From positions 1-64,000 of the forward strand of contig NZ_FOKA01000006.1 in assembly GCF_900111925.1 (NCBI RefSeq): 64,000 bases of DNA. Direction: 5' to 3'. Made by a program: the position numbers and the translations under genes. The notes beneath the pieces were generated by a model that was not told where the DNA came from, did not search any database, and saw only the letters and a list, made by a program, of their open reading frames with translations. Numbering within the stretch: the stretch's first letter is position 1; each line of letters begins with the position of its first letter. Source of the stretch: Cellulomonas marina. Its GTDB lineage: Bacteria > Actinomycetota > Actinomycetes > Actinomycetales > Cellulomonadaceae. Of the stretch, positions 35,118 to 44,310 are shown in pieces.

Positions 35118-36299
35118 ATGCGGATCCTGCACACGTCCGACTGGCACCTGGGCCGGTCGTTGCACGGCGTGGACCTCCTCGACCACCAGGCGGCCTACGC
35201 CGACCACCTGGTGGAGCTGGTCCGTGCCGAGCGCCCGGCGGCGGTCGTCGTGGCGGGGGACGTGTACGACCGCGCGATCCCGCCGGTCGAGGCGGTGGCG
35301 CTGCTGTCGGCGACGCTCGCCCGGCTGGCCGAGCACACGGTCGTCGTGCTCACGTCGGGCAACCACGACTCCGCGACGCGGCTCGGGTTCGGCGGGGCGC
35401 TCATGCGCGAGCAGGTGCGGCTGCGCACCACCGTGGCGGCGCTGGCCGAGCCGGTGGTGCTGCCCGGGGACGCCGAGGACGTCCTGGTCTACGGCCTGCC
35501 GTACCTGGACCCGGACGCCACCCGCGCGGCCCTGGCCGACGAGGGGGCGGAGCCGCTCGCGCGCTCGCACGCCGCCGTGACGGGCGCCGCGATGCGCCGG
35601 GTGGCGGCGGACGTCGCCCGTCGCCGTGCCGCGGCCCCGGGGCGGCGGCTGCGCGTGGTCGTCGCGGGCCACGCGTTCGTCGTCGGCGGCCAGGCCAGCG
35701 AGTCCGAGCGGGACATCCGTGTCGGGGGCGTCGACCACGTGCCGGCCGGCGTGTTCGCCGGTGCGGACTACGTCGCGCTCGGGCACCTGCACGGCCCGCA
35801 GCGGCTGAGCGGCGTCGAGGGCACGGTCGTGCAGTACTCCGGCTCGCCGCTGGCGTTCTCCTTCTCCGAGCAGCACCACCGCAAGTCGACGGTCCTCGTC
35901 GACCTCGACGCGGCCGGCGGCGTGCGGACGGAGCTCGTCGCGGCGCCCGTGCCGCGGCGGCTGGTGGACGTCCGGGGCTCGTTGGAGGAGCTGCTCGGCG
36001 CGGCGGGGGAGCCGCACGTCGACGCCTGGACGCGCGTCACGGTGACGGACGCGCACCGGCCGCCGGACCTGTACGCCCGCGTGCGGGCCCGGTTCCCGCA
36101 CGCGCTCGTCGTGCACCACCGGCCACCGGAGGCCGTCGGGGCCGGCGCCCGGTCCGCGCTGGTGACGGCCGCGCGGGACCCGTGGGAGGTCTCGGCGGAG
36201 TTCGTCGCGCACGTGACCGGCCGGGACGCCACGCCGGCGGAGCTGGCGGTGCTGCGGCGCGCGACGGAGGACGTCCTGGCCGCGGAGAGGAGCGCCTGA
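35118..36299 (+). CDS. sbcD: Exonuclease SbcCD subunit D (Mre11-like nuclease)
   Basis: The 393-residue metallophosphoesterase subunit: HTSDWHLGR, GDVYDRAIPP, SGNHDSATRLGF, VAGHAFV and ALGHLHGPQ supply the two-metal site ligands. With SbcC it cleaves DNA hairpins and processes blocked double-strand ends. ATG 35118 begins exactly at MRILHTSDWHLG, and a -10 box immediately upstream suggests leaderless initiation. Its stop overlaps the sbcC start (TGATG). Confidence 0.96.
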   Translation: MRILHTSDWHLGRSLHGVDLLDHQAAYADHLVELVRAERPAAVVVAGDVYDRAIPPVEAVALLSATLARLAEHTVVVLTSGNHDSATRLGFGGALMREQVRLRTTVAALAEPVVLPGDAEDVLVYGLPYLDPDATRAALADEGAEPLARSHAAVTGAAMRRVAADVARRRAAAPGRRLRVVVAGHAFVVGGQASESERDIRVGGVDHVPAGVFAGADYVALGHLHGPQRLSGVEGTVVQYSGSPLAFSFSEQHHRKSTVLVDLDAAGGVRTELVAAPVPRRLVDVRGSLEELLGAAGEPHVDAWTRVTVTDAHRPPDLYARVRARFPHALVVHHRPPEAVGAGARSALVTAARDPWEVSAEFVAHVTGRDATPAELAVLRRATEDVLAAERSA

Positions 36300-39200
36300 T
36301 GCACCTGCGCACGCTGACCCTGCAGGCCCTGGGGCCGTTCCGGGGCCGCCACATCGTCGACCTGGCCGCGCTGGGCGCCTCCGGGCTCTTCCTGCTCGAG
36401 GGCCCCACCGGCGCCGGCAAGTCCACCCTCATCGACGCCGTGGTCTTCGCGCTCTACGGCAAGGTCGCCTCGGCGGACGCCAGCGACGAGCGGCTGCGCT
36501 GCACCCTGGCGGCCGACGACGTGGAGACGGTCGTCGACCTGGTCTTCGAGGTCGAGGCAGGCCTCTTCCGGGTGCGCCGGACCCCGGCGTACGACCGGGC
36601 GAAGAAGCGCGGGACGGGCTCGGTGCGGCAGCAGGCGAGCGTCCGCCTGTGGCGGCTGACGCCGGACGACCCGGAGGGGACGCTGGTGGCGAGCCGGCTG
36701 GACGAGGCGGGGGCCGAGATCCTCCGCGTCGTCGGGCTGGACCGCGCGCAGTTCGTCCAGACGATGGTGCTGCCGCAGGGGGAGTTCGCCCGGTTCCTGC
36801 GCGCCGACCCGGAGGAGCGCCGCGGCCTGCTGCAGACGATCTTCGGCACGGAGGTGTACGAGCGGCTGCAGGCGCGGCTCGTCGAGCTGCGGCGCGAGGC
36901 CGACCGGGCGACCGAGGAGGCGCGGAACCGCGTGACGGGCGCGCTGGCGCGCACGGTGGGCGCGGCCGGGCTCGACGAGGGTGCCGCGACCGCGCTGGCC
37001 GCCGCGCTGGAGGAGGCCGGACCCACGACGGGCGCCGTGCTCGCGCTGACCGCGCCGCTGGCGGCCGTCGCGGCCGGGCTGGCCGAGGACGCGGCAGCTG
37101 CCGGGGAGGCGGCGGCCGTCGCGGGTGACGTGCTCTCCGGCGTGGAGGAGGCACTGCACGCGGCCGAGCGCACGGTGGTGCTCGTGCGCCGACGTACCGA
37201 CCTGCTGGGGCAGCGCTCGGCACTGCAGGCCGAGGAGCCGGCCGTGCAGGTCCGGCGCGGGCTGCTGGTCGCATCGCGGACGGCCGGGCCCGTACGAGGT
37301 CCGCTGTCGGCGGCCGACCGCGCCCGCACGGAACGGACCGCCGCCGCCAAGGCCCTCGAGGCCGCGTGCGACGCAGCGCCGGCGGCGCTCCTGACCGCCC
37401 TGGGCGGTGCGACGGCCGGGGGCGGCACCGGCACCGGTACCGGCGGTGAGCACGCGGGCGGCGCGGGATCGGCGGGTGTGACGCTCGGAGTGCTGGCGGA
37501 GCGGGAGGCGCAGGCGCGCGCGGTGCTCGCCCGGCTGGAGCGTCCCGTCGCGCTGGAGGCGGGTCTGGAGGCCCGGCGGCGCGGCGTCCGCGAGGCGCGG
37601 GCTGAGGTGGACGACGCGTCGGCGGTCGCCGCGGCGGTGGCGGTCGCCCTCGCCGCGCGGCCGGAGGGGCGCGCAGCGCTGGAGGAGGCCCGCGAGGCGC
37701 TCGCCGACGCACCGGCCGCGCTGGTGCGGGCGGAGGGCGCCGTCGCGGAGGCCGAGGCGCTCGCGCGGGGGGTGCTCGCCGCGGCGGCCGCGGCCGAGGA
37801 GGTGGGGGCGGCGCAGGACGCCGTCACGCGGTGCGCCGGTGCTGCCGGGGTCGCGGTGGCGGCCGAGGCGGAGGCGCGCACGCGGCGGGTCGCGGGGCTC
37901 GCCGGCGAGCTGGCGCAGGACCTCGTCCCGGGCACGCCGTGCGCGGTGTGCGGCGGGCGGGAGCACCCGCTGCCGGCGCCGCTGGCCCCCGACCACGTCA
38001 CGGAGGAGGACGTCGAGCGGCTCACGGCGGCGCGCGAGCGGGCGGAGGCCCGGCTGTCGGCCGCTGCCGCACGGCTCGCGGAGGTGACGGCCCTCGCGGA
38101 CGCCGCGCACGCCGCCGTCGGCGGTGCCACGGCCGACGACGCGCGGGAGGTGCTCGCGGCGGCGCGTGCCGCGCTCGAGGCGGCGGAGGCGGACCGGACG
38201 GCCCTCCTCCGCGCCGAGGCGGACCTGCGCGAGCACGACGCGCGGACGGAGAGGCTGCGGGCGGAGGCGCAGGAGGCCGCCGGGCGGCGGGCCGAGGCGG
38301 AGGCAGGGCTCGTCGTCCTCGTCGGCGCGCTGGAGGCCGACGAGGCCGAGGTGCGGGCGGCCCGCGACGGGCACCCGACGGTCGCGGCCCGGCACTCGGC
38401 GGCCGCCGCCGAGGTCGACGTGCTCGTCGAGCTCCTCGAGGCCGTGCGGGCGCACGCCGAGGCCGACCGGACGGCGGCGCGCTGCGAGGCCGATCTGGCC
38501 GCGGCGCTGCTCGCCGCCGGTCACGGCGACGAGGCCGCCTGCCGGGCGGCCCTGCTCGAGCCGGAGGAGGAGGAGCGGCTCGACGCGCAGGTCCGCGCCC
38601 ACGAGGCACGCCTCGCGGCCGTGACGGCGGCGCTGGCCGACCCCGAGCTCGCCGCCGTGGCCGACCTGTCGGCCGACGCCCTGCCCGACCTGACCCTGCT
38701 CACGGCCGCCCGCGCGGAGGCGCGGTCACGCGCCCGGGACGCGGCCGGCCGGGCGCAGGCCGCCGCGGACCGCGTCGAGGCGTTGCGCCGTCACGCCGAC
38801 GCGCTGACCGCCGCCGCCGCTGACCTCGACGCGGCGGTGGCCGCGGCGGCCCCCGTGCAGCGCCTGGCGGCGCTGGCGTCCGGGACCGGCCGGGACAACG
38901 CGACCGGCCTCTCGCTGGCGACCTACGTGCTGGGGCGCCGGTTCGAGGACGTCGTCGCGGCCGCCAACGAGCGGCTCGCGGTCATGTCCGACGGCCGGTA
39001 CGCCCTGGCCCGGTCCGAGGAGCGCGAGGACGTGCGGACGCGGCGCACGGGGCTTGCCATGAAGGTCCTCGACCACCGGACGGGCGCGTCCCGCGACCCG
39101 CGGACGCTGTCGGGCGGGGAGACGTTCTACGTCTCGCTGTGCCTGGCGCTGGGGCTGGCCGACGTGGTGTCGGCCGAGGCGGGCGGCATCCGGCTGGGCA

Positions 39201-39403
39201 CGCTCTTCGTCGACGAGGGCTTCGGGTCGCTCGACCCCGGGACGCTCGAGGGCGTGCTGGCCGAGCTGGGCCGGCTGCGGGCCGGTGGACGCACGGTGGG
39301 CGTCGTCTCGCACGTGGAGGCGCTCAAGCAGGCGGTCGCGGACCGCATCGAGGTGCGGCCGTGCGGCGACGGGTCCAGCACGCTGCGGGTGCTGGCCGGA
39401 TGA
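36299..39403 (+). CDS. sbcC: Exonuclease SbcCD subunit C (Rad50-like SMC ATPase)
   Basis: A 1034-residue ATPase. Walker A is LEGPTGAGKSTLIDAV near residue 35, two very Ala/Glu/Arg-rich coiled-coil arms flank the zinc hook GTPCAVCGG near residue 545, and the C-terminal half has signature LSGGETFYVSLCLALGLADVV and Walker B TLFVDEGFGSLDPGTL. It holds DNA ends and powers SbcD. One-base overlap with sbcD. The arms are extremely GC-rich, which explains long spurious open frames on both strands here. Confidence 0.95.
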   Translation: MHLRTLTLQALGPFRGRHIVDLAALGASGLFLLEGPTGAGKSTLIDAVVFALYGKVASADASDERLRCTLAADDVETVVDLVFEVEAGLFRVRRTPAYDRAKKRGTGSVRQQASVRLWRLTPDDPEGTLVASRLDEAGAEILRVVGLDRAQFVQTMVLPQGEFARFLRADPEERRGLLQTIFGTEVYERLQARLVELRREADRATEEARNRVTGALARTVGAAGLDEGAATALAAALEEAGPTTGAVLALTAPLAAVAAGLAEDAAAAGEAAAVAGDVLSGVEEALHAAERTVVLVRRRTDLLGQRSALQAEEPAVQVRRGLLVASRTAGPVRGPLSAADRARTERTAAAKALEAACDAAPAALLTALGGATAGGGTGTGTGGEHAGGAGSAGVTLGVLAEREAQARAVLARLERPVALEAGLEARRRGVREARAEVDDASAVAAAVAVALAARPEGRAALEEAREALADAPAALVRAEGAVAEAEALARGVLAAAAAAEEVGAAQDAVTRCAGAAGVAVAAEAEARTRRVAGLAGELAQDLVPGTPCAVCGGREHPLPAPLAPDHVTEEDVERLTAARERAEARLSAAAARLAEVTALADAAHAAVGGATADDAREVLAAARAALEAAEADRTALLRAEADLREHDARTERLRAEAQEAAGRRAEAEAGLVVLVGALEADEAEVRAARDGHPTVAARHSAAAAEVDVLVELLEAVRAHAEADRTAARCEADLAAALLAAGHGDEAACRAALLEPEEEERLDAQVRAHEARLAAVTAALADPELAAVADLSADALPDLTLLTAARAEARSRARDAAGRAQAAADRVEALRRHADALTAAAADLDAAVAAAAPVQRLAALASGTGRDNATGLSLATYVLGRRFEDVVAAANERLAVMSDGRYALARSEEREDVRTRRTGLAMKVLDHRTGASRDPRTLSGGETFYVSLCLALGLADVVSAEAGGIRLGTLFVDEGFGSLDPGTLEGVLAELGRLRAGGRTVGVVSHVEALKQAVADRIEVRPCGDGSSTLRVLAG

Positions 39404-39432
39404 GCGGGAGGGCGTGTGCCCGGGAGCGGCGG

Positions 39433-39900
39433 CTACCAGGTCCAGCCGCGGGAGACGAGCTCGGACTCCTCGCGGAACCGCTCCGACTCGTCCATCGGAC
39501 GCCGGCGGTCGACCTCGATGCCGGCGAGCCCGCACGCCTCGGCGAGCAGGGCGTCGTAGGCGAGCTGGCACGCGAGCAGGCGCGTCGTGCGGGCGTAGGC
39601 CGTGGGGTCGTCCTCGAGCTCACGGACGTTGCTGACGACGGCGCTGAGCCGGGTCTGCAGGAGCAGCGCGTCGAACGGGTCGAGGGCGCCGCCCTCCTCG
39701 CCCTTGGCCCGGCCGTTCATGGGGCCGTCGAGGAGCGCGACACGGTTGGTGCCGGACCCCTGCTGGGGCAGCACGGCCGGCGTCCGCGCAGGGGCGGACG
39801 AGCGGCGGTCGGCGTCGTGTCCCGTGGGGACGAGCATCCACACGAGCCACAGCACCGAGGAGGTCACCATGGTGACGACTAGCAGCAGCACCCACGTCAT
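39433..39900 (-). CDS. Uncharacterised membrane-anchored protein (155 aa)
   Basis: Not recognised. One N-terminal membrane helix (WVLLLVVTMVTSSVLWLVWMLV), a polar linker of about 45 residues, then a helical cytoplasmic or outside domain (LLQTRLSAVVSNVRELEDDP, TTRLLACQLAYDALLAEACG). AAGGA precedes the ATG, and a TAGCAT -10 (39930-39935, minus) with TTCGCA 18 bp upstream gives a plausible promoter. Divergent from DUF2993, convergent with sbcC. Confidence 0.7.
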   Translation of the reverse strand: MTWVLLLVVTMVTSSVLWLVWMLVPTGHDADRRSSAPARTPAVLPQQGSGTNRVALLDGPMNGRAKGEEGGALDPFDALLLQTRLSAVVSNVRELEDDPTAYARTTRLLACQLAYDALLAEACGLAGIEVDRRRPMDESERFREESELVSRGWTW

Positions 39901-40129
39901 CGTGTGTCCTTCGTTCGGCTGGGAGCACGATGCTACGTGACGTACGCCTCACTTGCGAACAGAAGCGGACACCCCGGGCGTACCGCTGGGGGCGACCTGC
40001 GGGGCCGTCGCGCGGAGCTCGGGCGCCGGGAAGCGCTCGCGGGGCCGCTGACCAGCGGTCCTGCCGTCGTTCTCCGGCGGGCGAAGGAAACGGACGCACG
40101 ATCCACAGGGACGGGACGGGGACGGAAAC

Positions 40130-40855
40130 ATGAGCGCCCGGGCTGCTGACGGGCGACGAGCCGGCCGCTGGGCGGTGCTCGTCGCCGTGCTGGTGCTCGT
40201 CGCCGTGGTGCTCGGCGGGCTGTGGTGGGCCGACGGCTGGGCCGGTCGGCGGGTGCGCGACGGGGTGGCGCTTGCCGTGGCCGAGGCCGTCCCCGGCGCT
40301 CGCGGCGAGCCCGAGGTCGTCGTGCACGGGTGGCCCGTGCTCACGCAGCTGGTCGCCGGCCGGCTGGAGCGGGTCGACGTCCGGCTCGACGGCGCGACGC
40401 TCGACGGCGTCGACGTCACGGACGTGAGCGGGCGGCTCCGCGGGGTCAGCACGGGCGTGGCCCCCACCGCGGAGGACGCCGTCCTGCACGCCACCGTGCC
40501 GGTGGCGTCGCTGCAGGCCCTCGTCGACGAGCAGGTGGACGTGGACACCGAGCTGGCCGTCCGGGACGGCGCGCTGACCGCCGACCTGGAGGTCCTGCGG
40601 CTGCCCGTCCGGGTCGAGCTGGGCCTGCGGGTCGAGGACGCCCGCCTGCTCGTCGACGTCGTCGGCGGCACCGTGGCGAGCGCGCGGGTGGACGTCGACG
40701 ACCTCCCGGGCGTCCTGGCCAGCCGGGTCCAGGGGCTCGAGGTGCCGGTCGCGGGCCTGCCGGCCGGCCTCGCGCTGACGGACGCCGAGGTGGTGGCCGA
40801 CGGCGTGCGGGTCCGTGCGGCCGGGACCGACGTGGTCCTGACGGCGTCGTCGTGA
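40130..40855 (+). CDS. DUF2993 (LmeA-like) exported protein
   Basis: A 241-residue protein with one N-terminal membrane helix (WAVLVAVLVLVAVVLGGLWW) and an extracytoplasmic lipid-binding-type domain: ARRVRDGVALAVAEAVPG-like start, VHGWPVLTQLVAGRLERVDV, then repeated beta-hairpins. Mycobacterial LmeA is involved in lipomannan/mannan elongation; that role here is only by family. Its stop overlaps the start of the M50-like gene. Confidence 0.85.
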   Translation: MSARAADGRRAGRWAVLVAVLVLVAVVLGGLWWADGWAGRRVRDGVALAVAEAVPGARGEPEVVVHGWPVLTQLVAGRLERVDVRLDGATLDGVDVTDVSGRLRGVSTGVAPTAEDAVLHATVPVASLQALVDEQVDVDTELAVRDGALTADLEVLRLPVRVELGLRVEDARLLVDVVGGTVASARVDVDDLPGVLASRVQGLEVPVAGLPAGLALTDAEVVADGVRVRAAGTDVVLTASS

Positions 40856-41553
40856 GCGCCGAGCTCGCCGCGGTGCCGCGGCCCGCGCTCGGGCTGGCCG
40901 TCGCGGCGCTCGTCGTCCTCGTCGTGTCCTGGGGTCCGGCGTGGCGCGTCGCCCGGCACGGCGTGACGCTGGTCCACGAGGCGGCGCACGGCGCGGTGGC
41001 GCTGCTCGTCGGACGGCGGCTGGCCGGGATCCGGCTGCACTCCGACACGTCGGGGCTCACGGTGTCGGCGGGCCGGCCGCGCGGGCCGGGGATGGTGGCG
41101 ACCCTGCTCGCCGGGTACCCGGGTCCGGCGCTGGTCGGCCTCGCGGCGGCGCGGGTGCTGGCGGAGGGTCGCGCCGCGCTCGTGCTGTGGAAGCTGCTCG
41201 TCGTCGTCGTCCTGGTGCTGCTCGTCGTGCGGAACCTGTTCGGGCTGTGGACGGTGCTCGTCGCCGGGGGGCTTCTCGTCGCCGTCACCCAGCAGGCGTC
41301 GCCCGAGGTGCAGGGGGTCGTCGCGCACGCGCTGACCGGCCTCCTGCTGCTGGGGTCGGTGCGGGCCGTGGTGGAGCTGGGCCGGTCGCGGCGGCGGCTG
41401 CGCGGCGGCCGGCGCCAGGACACGTCGGACGCCGGGCAGCTCGCCGGGCTCACCGGCGTCCCCGGCACGCTCTGGGTCGCCTTGTTCGGGCTGGTCTGCG
41501 TCGGGTGCACCGCGCTGGCGGCCACGTGGCTCTGGGCGGCGGCGACCGCGTGA
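40852..41553 (+). CDS. M50-like (site-2-protease-type) membrane metallopeptidase homologue
   Basis: A 233-residue membrane protein with the zinc motif HEAAH in TLVHEAAHGAVALLVGRR, followed by SDTSGLTVSAGRPRGPG and about five hydrophobic helices (YPGPALVGLAAARVL, LLVVVVLVLLVVRNLFGLW). The second-ligand NPDG/LDG motif of classical S2P is not seen; this is the shorter actinobacterial M50 branch. GTG 40852 overlaps the DUF2993 stop. Substrate unknown. Confidence 0.82.
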   Translation: MSAELAAVPRPALGLAVAALVVLVVSWGPAWRVARHGVTLVHEAAHGAVALLVGRRLAGIRLHSDTSGLTVSAGRPRGPGMVATLLAGYPGPALVGLAAARVLAEGRAALVLWKLLVVVVLVLLVVRNLFGLWTVLVAGGLLVAVTQQASPEVQGVVAHALTGLLLLGSVRAVVELGRSRRRLRGGRRQDTSDAGQLAGLTGVPGTLWVALFGLVCVGCTALAATWLWAAATA

Positions 41554-41569
41554 CGCGGCGGGAGAGGAC

Positions 41570-42316
41570 TCAGCCCGCGACGACGCACCGGTCGAGCCAC
41601 CGCGCCATGGCGTCCCGCTCGGCCGGCGTGACCCACAGGCCGTACGCCGCCTTCACCCGCACCTGCCGCAGCACGTACGCGCACCGGTACCCGGTCTGCG
41701 GGGGCAGCCACGTCGCGGCGTCGCCCGCGCCCTTCTGCTGGTTGGCGGGCCCGTCGACCGCGAGCAGGTTCGCCGGGTCGTTCGCGAAGGCCTCGCGCTG
41801 CTCGACCGTCCAGCCCTGGGCGCCCTTCTGCCAGGCGTCCGCCAGCGCCACGACGTGATCGATCTGGACCGCCGCGGAGTCCGGGCCGCGGCGGAAGGTC
41901 AGCGTGCTCCCCGTGTAGGGGTCCGCGAGCGTCCCGGCCACGACGACGCAGGCGTCCTCGGGGTCGGTCCGCACCGCCTCCAGGTCGCGCGCCAGCACGT
42001 CGTCACGGGTGCGGCAGCCGTTGCCGTCGACGTCCGCCCACGGCTCGCCGAACCGGGCGCGGTCGTAGCCCTTGCTCGGCGCGCGCCCCTTCACCGCCAG
42101 ACCCTCGAGGGCGGACCGCCCGGCCGCGAGGTCCTGCGCGGTGACGGGGAACCGGGCCGCCTGCTGGGCCTGCGTCCACACCGGCGTCCCGGCCCCGACC
42201 GCCACCGCGACCGCGAGCAGCACGAGCAGCGGCACCCATCCGGGCAGATGCCAGCGGCGTCGTCGGCGGGGTGGCCGGGTGCCCGGTCGAGGGGTCCCTC
42301 GGCGGGTCCTCGCCAC
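41570..42316 (-). CDS. Membrane-anchored or secreted HNH-family nuclease (DUF1524-like)
   Basis: A 248-residue protein: Arg-rich start, one membrane/signal helix (LPGWVPLLVLLAVAVAVGAG), then the nuclease region with CRTRDDVLARDLEAV, VQIDHVVALADAWQKGA, and NDPANLLAVDGPANQQKG, the pattern (DHxxAL...NDxxNLxxxxxxxNxxKG) of exported HNH nucleases widespread in actinobacteria. The catalytic His is in IDHV. Two cysteine pairs may form disulfides outside the cell. Start GTG 42316 is preceded by GGGAGG. No partner or immunity gene is evident. Confidence 0.85.
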   Translation of the reverse strand: MARTRRGTPRPGTRPPRRRRRWHLPGWVPLLVLLAVAVAVGAGTPVWTQAQQAARFPVTAQDLAAGRSALEGLAVKGRAPSKGYDRARFGEPWADVDGNGCRTRDDVLARDLEAVRTDPEDACVVVAGTLADPYTGSTLTFRRGPDSAAVQIDHVVALADAWQKGAQGWTVEQREAFANDPANLLAVDGPANQQKGAGDAATWLPPQTGYRCAYVLRQVRVKAAYGLWVTPAERDAMARWLDRCVVAG

Positions 42317-42347
42317 GTCCACCTCCCGCTTCACCTCGCCCGCGCTG

Positions 42348-42402
42348 GCACGCACCTCGCACGCACCTGGCACGCACACCGCACGCACCTCGCACGGGCA
42401 CC
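42348..42402. repeat. 11-bp tandem repeat upstream of the HNH gene (5 copies)
   Basis: Five contiguous 11-bp units related to GCACGCACCTC, between 32 and 86 bp upstream of the HNH gene start on the minus strand. Units 1 and 4 are identical; the fifth is diverged. Non-coding. Confidence 0.85.
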
Positions 42403-42524
42403 CCACGACGTGCCCCGGGGATGCCCCGAGCCGGGCAGCAGGGTGCCACCCGCGGCACGGTCCGCCGGTCGAGCCCTGCGGCGTGGCGCGCCGCCCGGGT
42501 GGGGCGGGGCTGGGGACGGCTCGA

Positions 42525-43268
42525 TCAGCGACCGGCGGCGCGGCGCAGCGGGGCGAGGAACCGCCCGACGGCGGAGCGGGAGCGCTGCGTGGGCAGGACC
42601 GGGAGGGTCGGCGTCGCGTCGGTGGTCGGCGTGGCGTCGGCGGACCGTTCGGCGGCCTGATCGGTGGCCGGGTCGGGGGTCCGGGTCGAGGACGCCGGCC
42701 CGGCCGTGCCGGTACCGGCGCCGGCGTCGGATCGGGCCAGCGCCGCGCGCTCCCGCCGCGCCTGCGCGTGCATGCGGTGCGGCAGGTCGGCGGTGGACAG
42801 CATCGGGCCGTCGGGACGGCGGACCAGCGCGCGGACCAGGGCGTCCGTGACGGCGCGCACCTCGTCGGGCCCGAGCCGCGCCGGCAGGGCGTGCAGGATG
42901 CCCGGCAGCTCGTGCGTTCCCACGACCGCCACGCCGCGGGTGCCGCCGACCAGCGGGTACAGCTCGTGCGGCGACCGCTCGTCGGGCACGCAGACGGCCA
43001 CGCGGACGAGGTGCCGGAACCGGGCGTCGAGGAGCGAGGTGATGACGCTGCCCGCGCGCTGGACCGCGCCGCGTGCGGCGTCGAGCCGGCGCGCGGCGAA
43101 GGGCCCGCCACCGGTCGCGCTCACCACGACGACGACGCCGCCCGGGCCCACGACGATGCACTCGGCCGCCGCGCCCGGCAGCTCCGCCACACGCGGTCCG
43201 TGCAGCACGGTCCAGCCCTCGAGGCGCCGCGTCGGCACCGGGGCCCCGTGCAGGTCGTCCATGGTCAT
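42525..43268 (-). CDS. NERD-like hypothetical protein
   Basis: A 247-residue protein whose first half resembles a reduced NERD fold: LEGWTVLHGPRVAELPGAAA, ECIVVGPGGVVVVVSATGG, where NERD proteins have IDHLVVGPGGVFVIDTK. The catalytic K of that motif is replaced (SATGG), so nuclease activity is doubtful. The second half is charged and Thr/Pro-rich low complexity ending in a basic tail. It lies 66 nt after the ParA-like gene on the same strand; a functional link is untested. Confidence 0.6.
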   Translation of the reverse strand: MTMDDLHGAPVPTRRLEGWTVLHGPRVAELPGAAAECIVVGPGGVVVVVSATGGGPFAARRLDAARGAVQRAGSVITSLLDARFRHLVRVAVCVPDERSPHELYPLVGGTRGVAVVGTHELPGILHALPARLGPDEVRAVTDALVRALVRRPDGPMLSTADLPHRMHAQARRERAALARSDAGAGTGTAGPASSTRTPDPATDQAAERSADATPTTDATPTLPVLPTQRSRSAVGRFLAPLRRAAGR

Positions 43269-43334
43269 GATGCCTCCCTGCCGCCTCCATCGGCACGGGT
43301 GCGGGCCGACCTGAGGCCCGGGGGACGCGGGTCT

Positions 43335-44234
43335 CTAGCGCTTGCCGCCCTTCGCGCCCTTGGGCGGCTTCGTCCCGGCCTTCGTCCGACCGGTGGTGGT
43401 CTTGGTGGCAGGCGCGGTGGTGGGCGCGGTAGTGGGCGCGGCGGTGGTGGCGGGCTCGGCGGGCAGCACCTGGCGCTCGACGGCCGCCCACAGGGCCGCG
43501 AAGGCGGCCGTCGCCGGGGAGCGCGGCGCGAACGTCACCAGCGGCGCCCGGTGCACGCCCATCTGCTCGACCGCGGTCGCCGCGGGCACGACGACGTCCA
43601 GCACGTCGGGCCGCCCTCCCGCCAGCTCCCCCACGGCCTGCCGGTGCGCGGTGCGTCGTCGGTCGACCATGGACAGGAAGGCGAGCACGGGCACGGGCCG
43701 CGGCGCGTCGGCGACCAGCTCGAGCACCTGCTCGAGCGAGCGAAGCGCCAGCGGGGACGGCGGCAGCGGCACGACGAGCGCGTCCGCGGCCCGCAGCACG
43801 TTGCGGGCGACGAGCGACGCCGCCGGCGGGCAGTCGAGCACGGCGAGGTCGTAGCGGTCGCGGACCGGCTCGAGCGTCTCCTCGATGCGGCGCCCCGACC
43901 GTTTGGCGGCGTCGAGCGCGAGTTCCAGGTCGCGGTAGGTGGCGTCGCCGGGCAGCACGTCGAGCGTCTCCCACGCGGTCTGCCGGATGGCCGACGCGAC
44001 GGTCGACCGGCCCTGCACGAGCGCCTCGGCGCCGCCCTTGAGCCGCGGCTTCACGTCGAGCAGCCACGTCGCGCCGCCCTGCGGGTCGAGGTCCCACAGC
44101 AGCACCTCCCGGCCCGCCGCGGCGGCGTGGGCGAGGTTGACGGCCGCCGTGGTCTTGCCGACCCCGCCCTTGACCGACCACACCGCCACCGTCCGCAGCC
44201 GCCGACCGCTGCCCGTCGTCCGCCCTCGTGCCAC
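43335..44234 (-). CDS. ParA/MinD-family ATPase, orphan
   Basis: A 299-residue deviant-Walker ATPase: VWSVKGGVGKTTAAVNLAHA, LLWDLDPQGGATWLLDV, YDLAVLDCPPAASLVARNVL and ADALVVPLPPSPLALRSLEQV. The C-terminal 45 residues are Ala/Thr then Lys/Gly-rich, including a 12-bp repeat. GTG 44234 follows GGAGG by 6 nt. No parB and no obvious centromere sites lie beside it, so it is not the chromosomal Par pair; it may position another cargo. Confidence 0.88.
   Translation of the reverse strand: MARGRTTGSGRRLRTVAVWSVKGGVGKTTAAVNLAHAAAAGREVLLWDLDPQGGATWLLDVKPRLKGGAEALVQGRSTVASAIRQTAWETLDVLPGDATYRDLELALDAAKRSGRRIEETLEPVRDRYDLAVLDCPPAASLVARNVLRAADALVVPLPPSPLALRSLEQVLELVADAPRPVPVLAFLSMVDRRRTAHRQAVGELAGGRPDVLDVVVPAATAVEQMGVHRAPLVTFAPRSPATAAFAALWAAVERQVLPAEPATTAAPTTAPTTAPATKTTTGRTKAGTKPPKGAKGGKR
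43411..43446. repeat. 12-bp tandem repeat in the ParA-like gene (3 copies)
   Basis: Three units of GGCGCGGTGGTG with one or two changes encode the APTT repeats of the C-terminal tail on the minus strand. Confidence 0.8.
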
Positions 44235-44310
44235 GCCCGGCCTCCGTCCGTCGTGCGGCCCCTCGCCCCTGCCCGCGGTCCGCGGCGCGCCGCCCCGGTC
44301 GGGTGCGGTC

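Noticed and set aside
39901-40129. Search for an RNA gene in the gap before DUF2993
   Set aside because: Only a candidate promoter for the divergent membrane protein is visible; no tRNA or riboswitch pattern.
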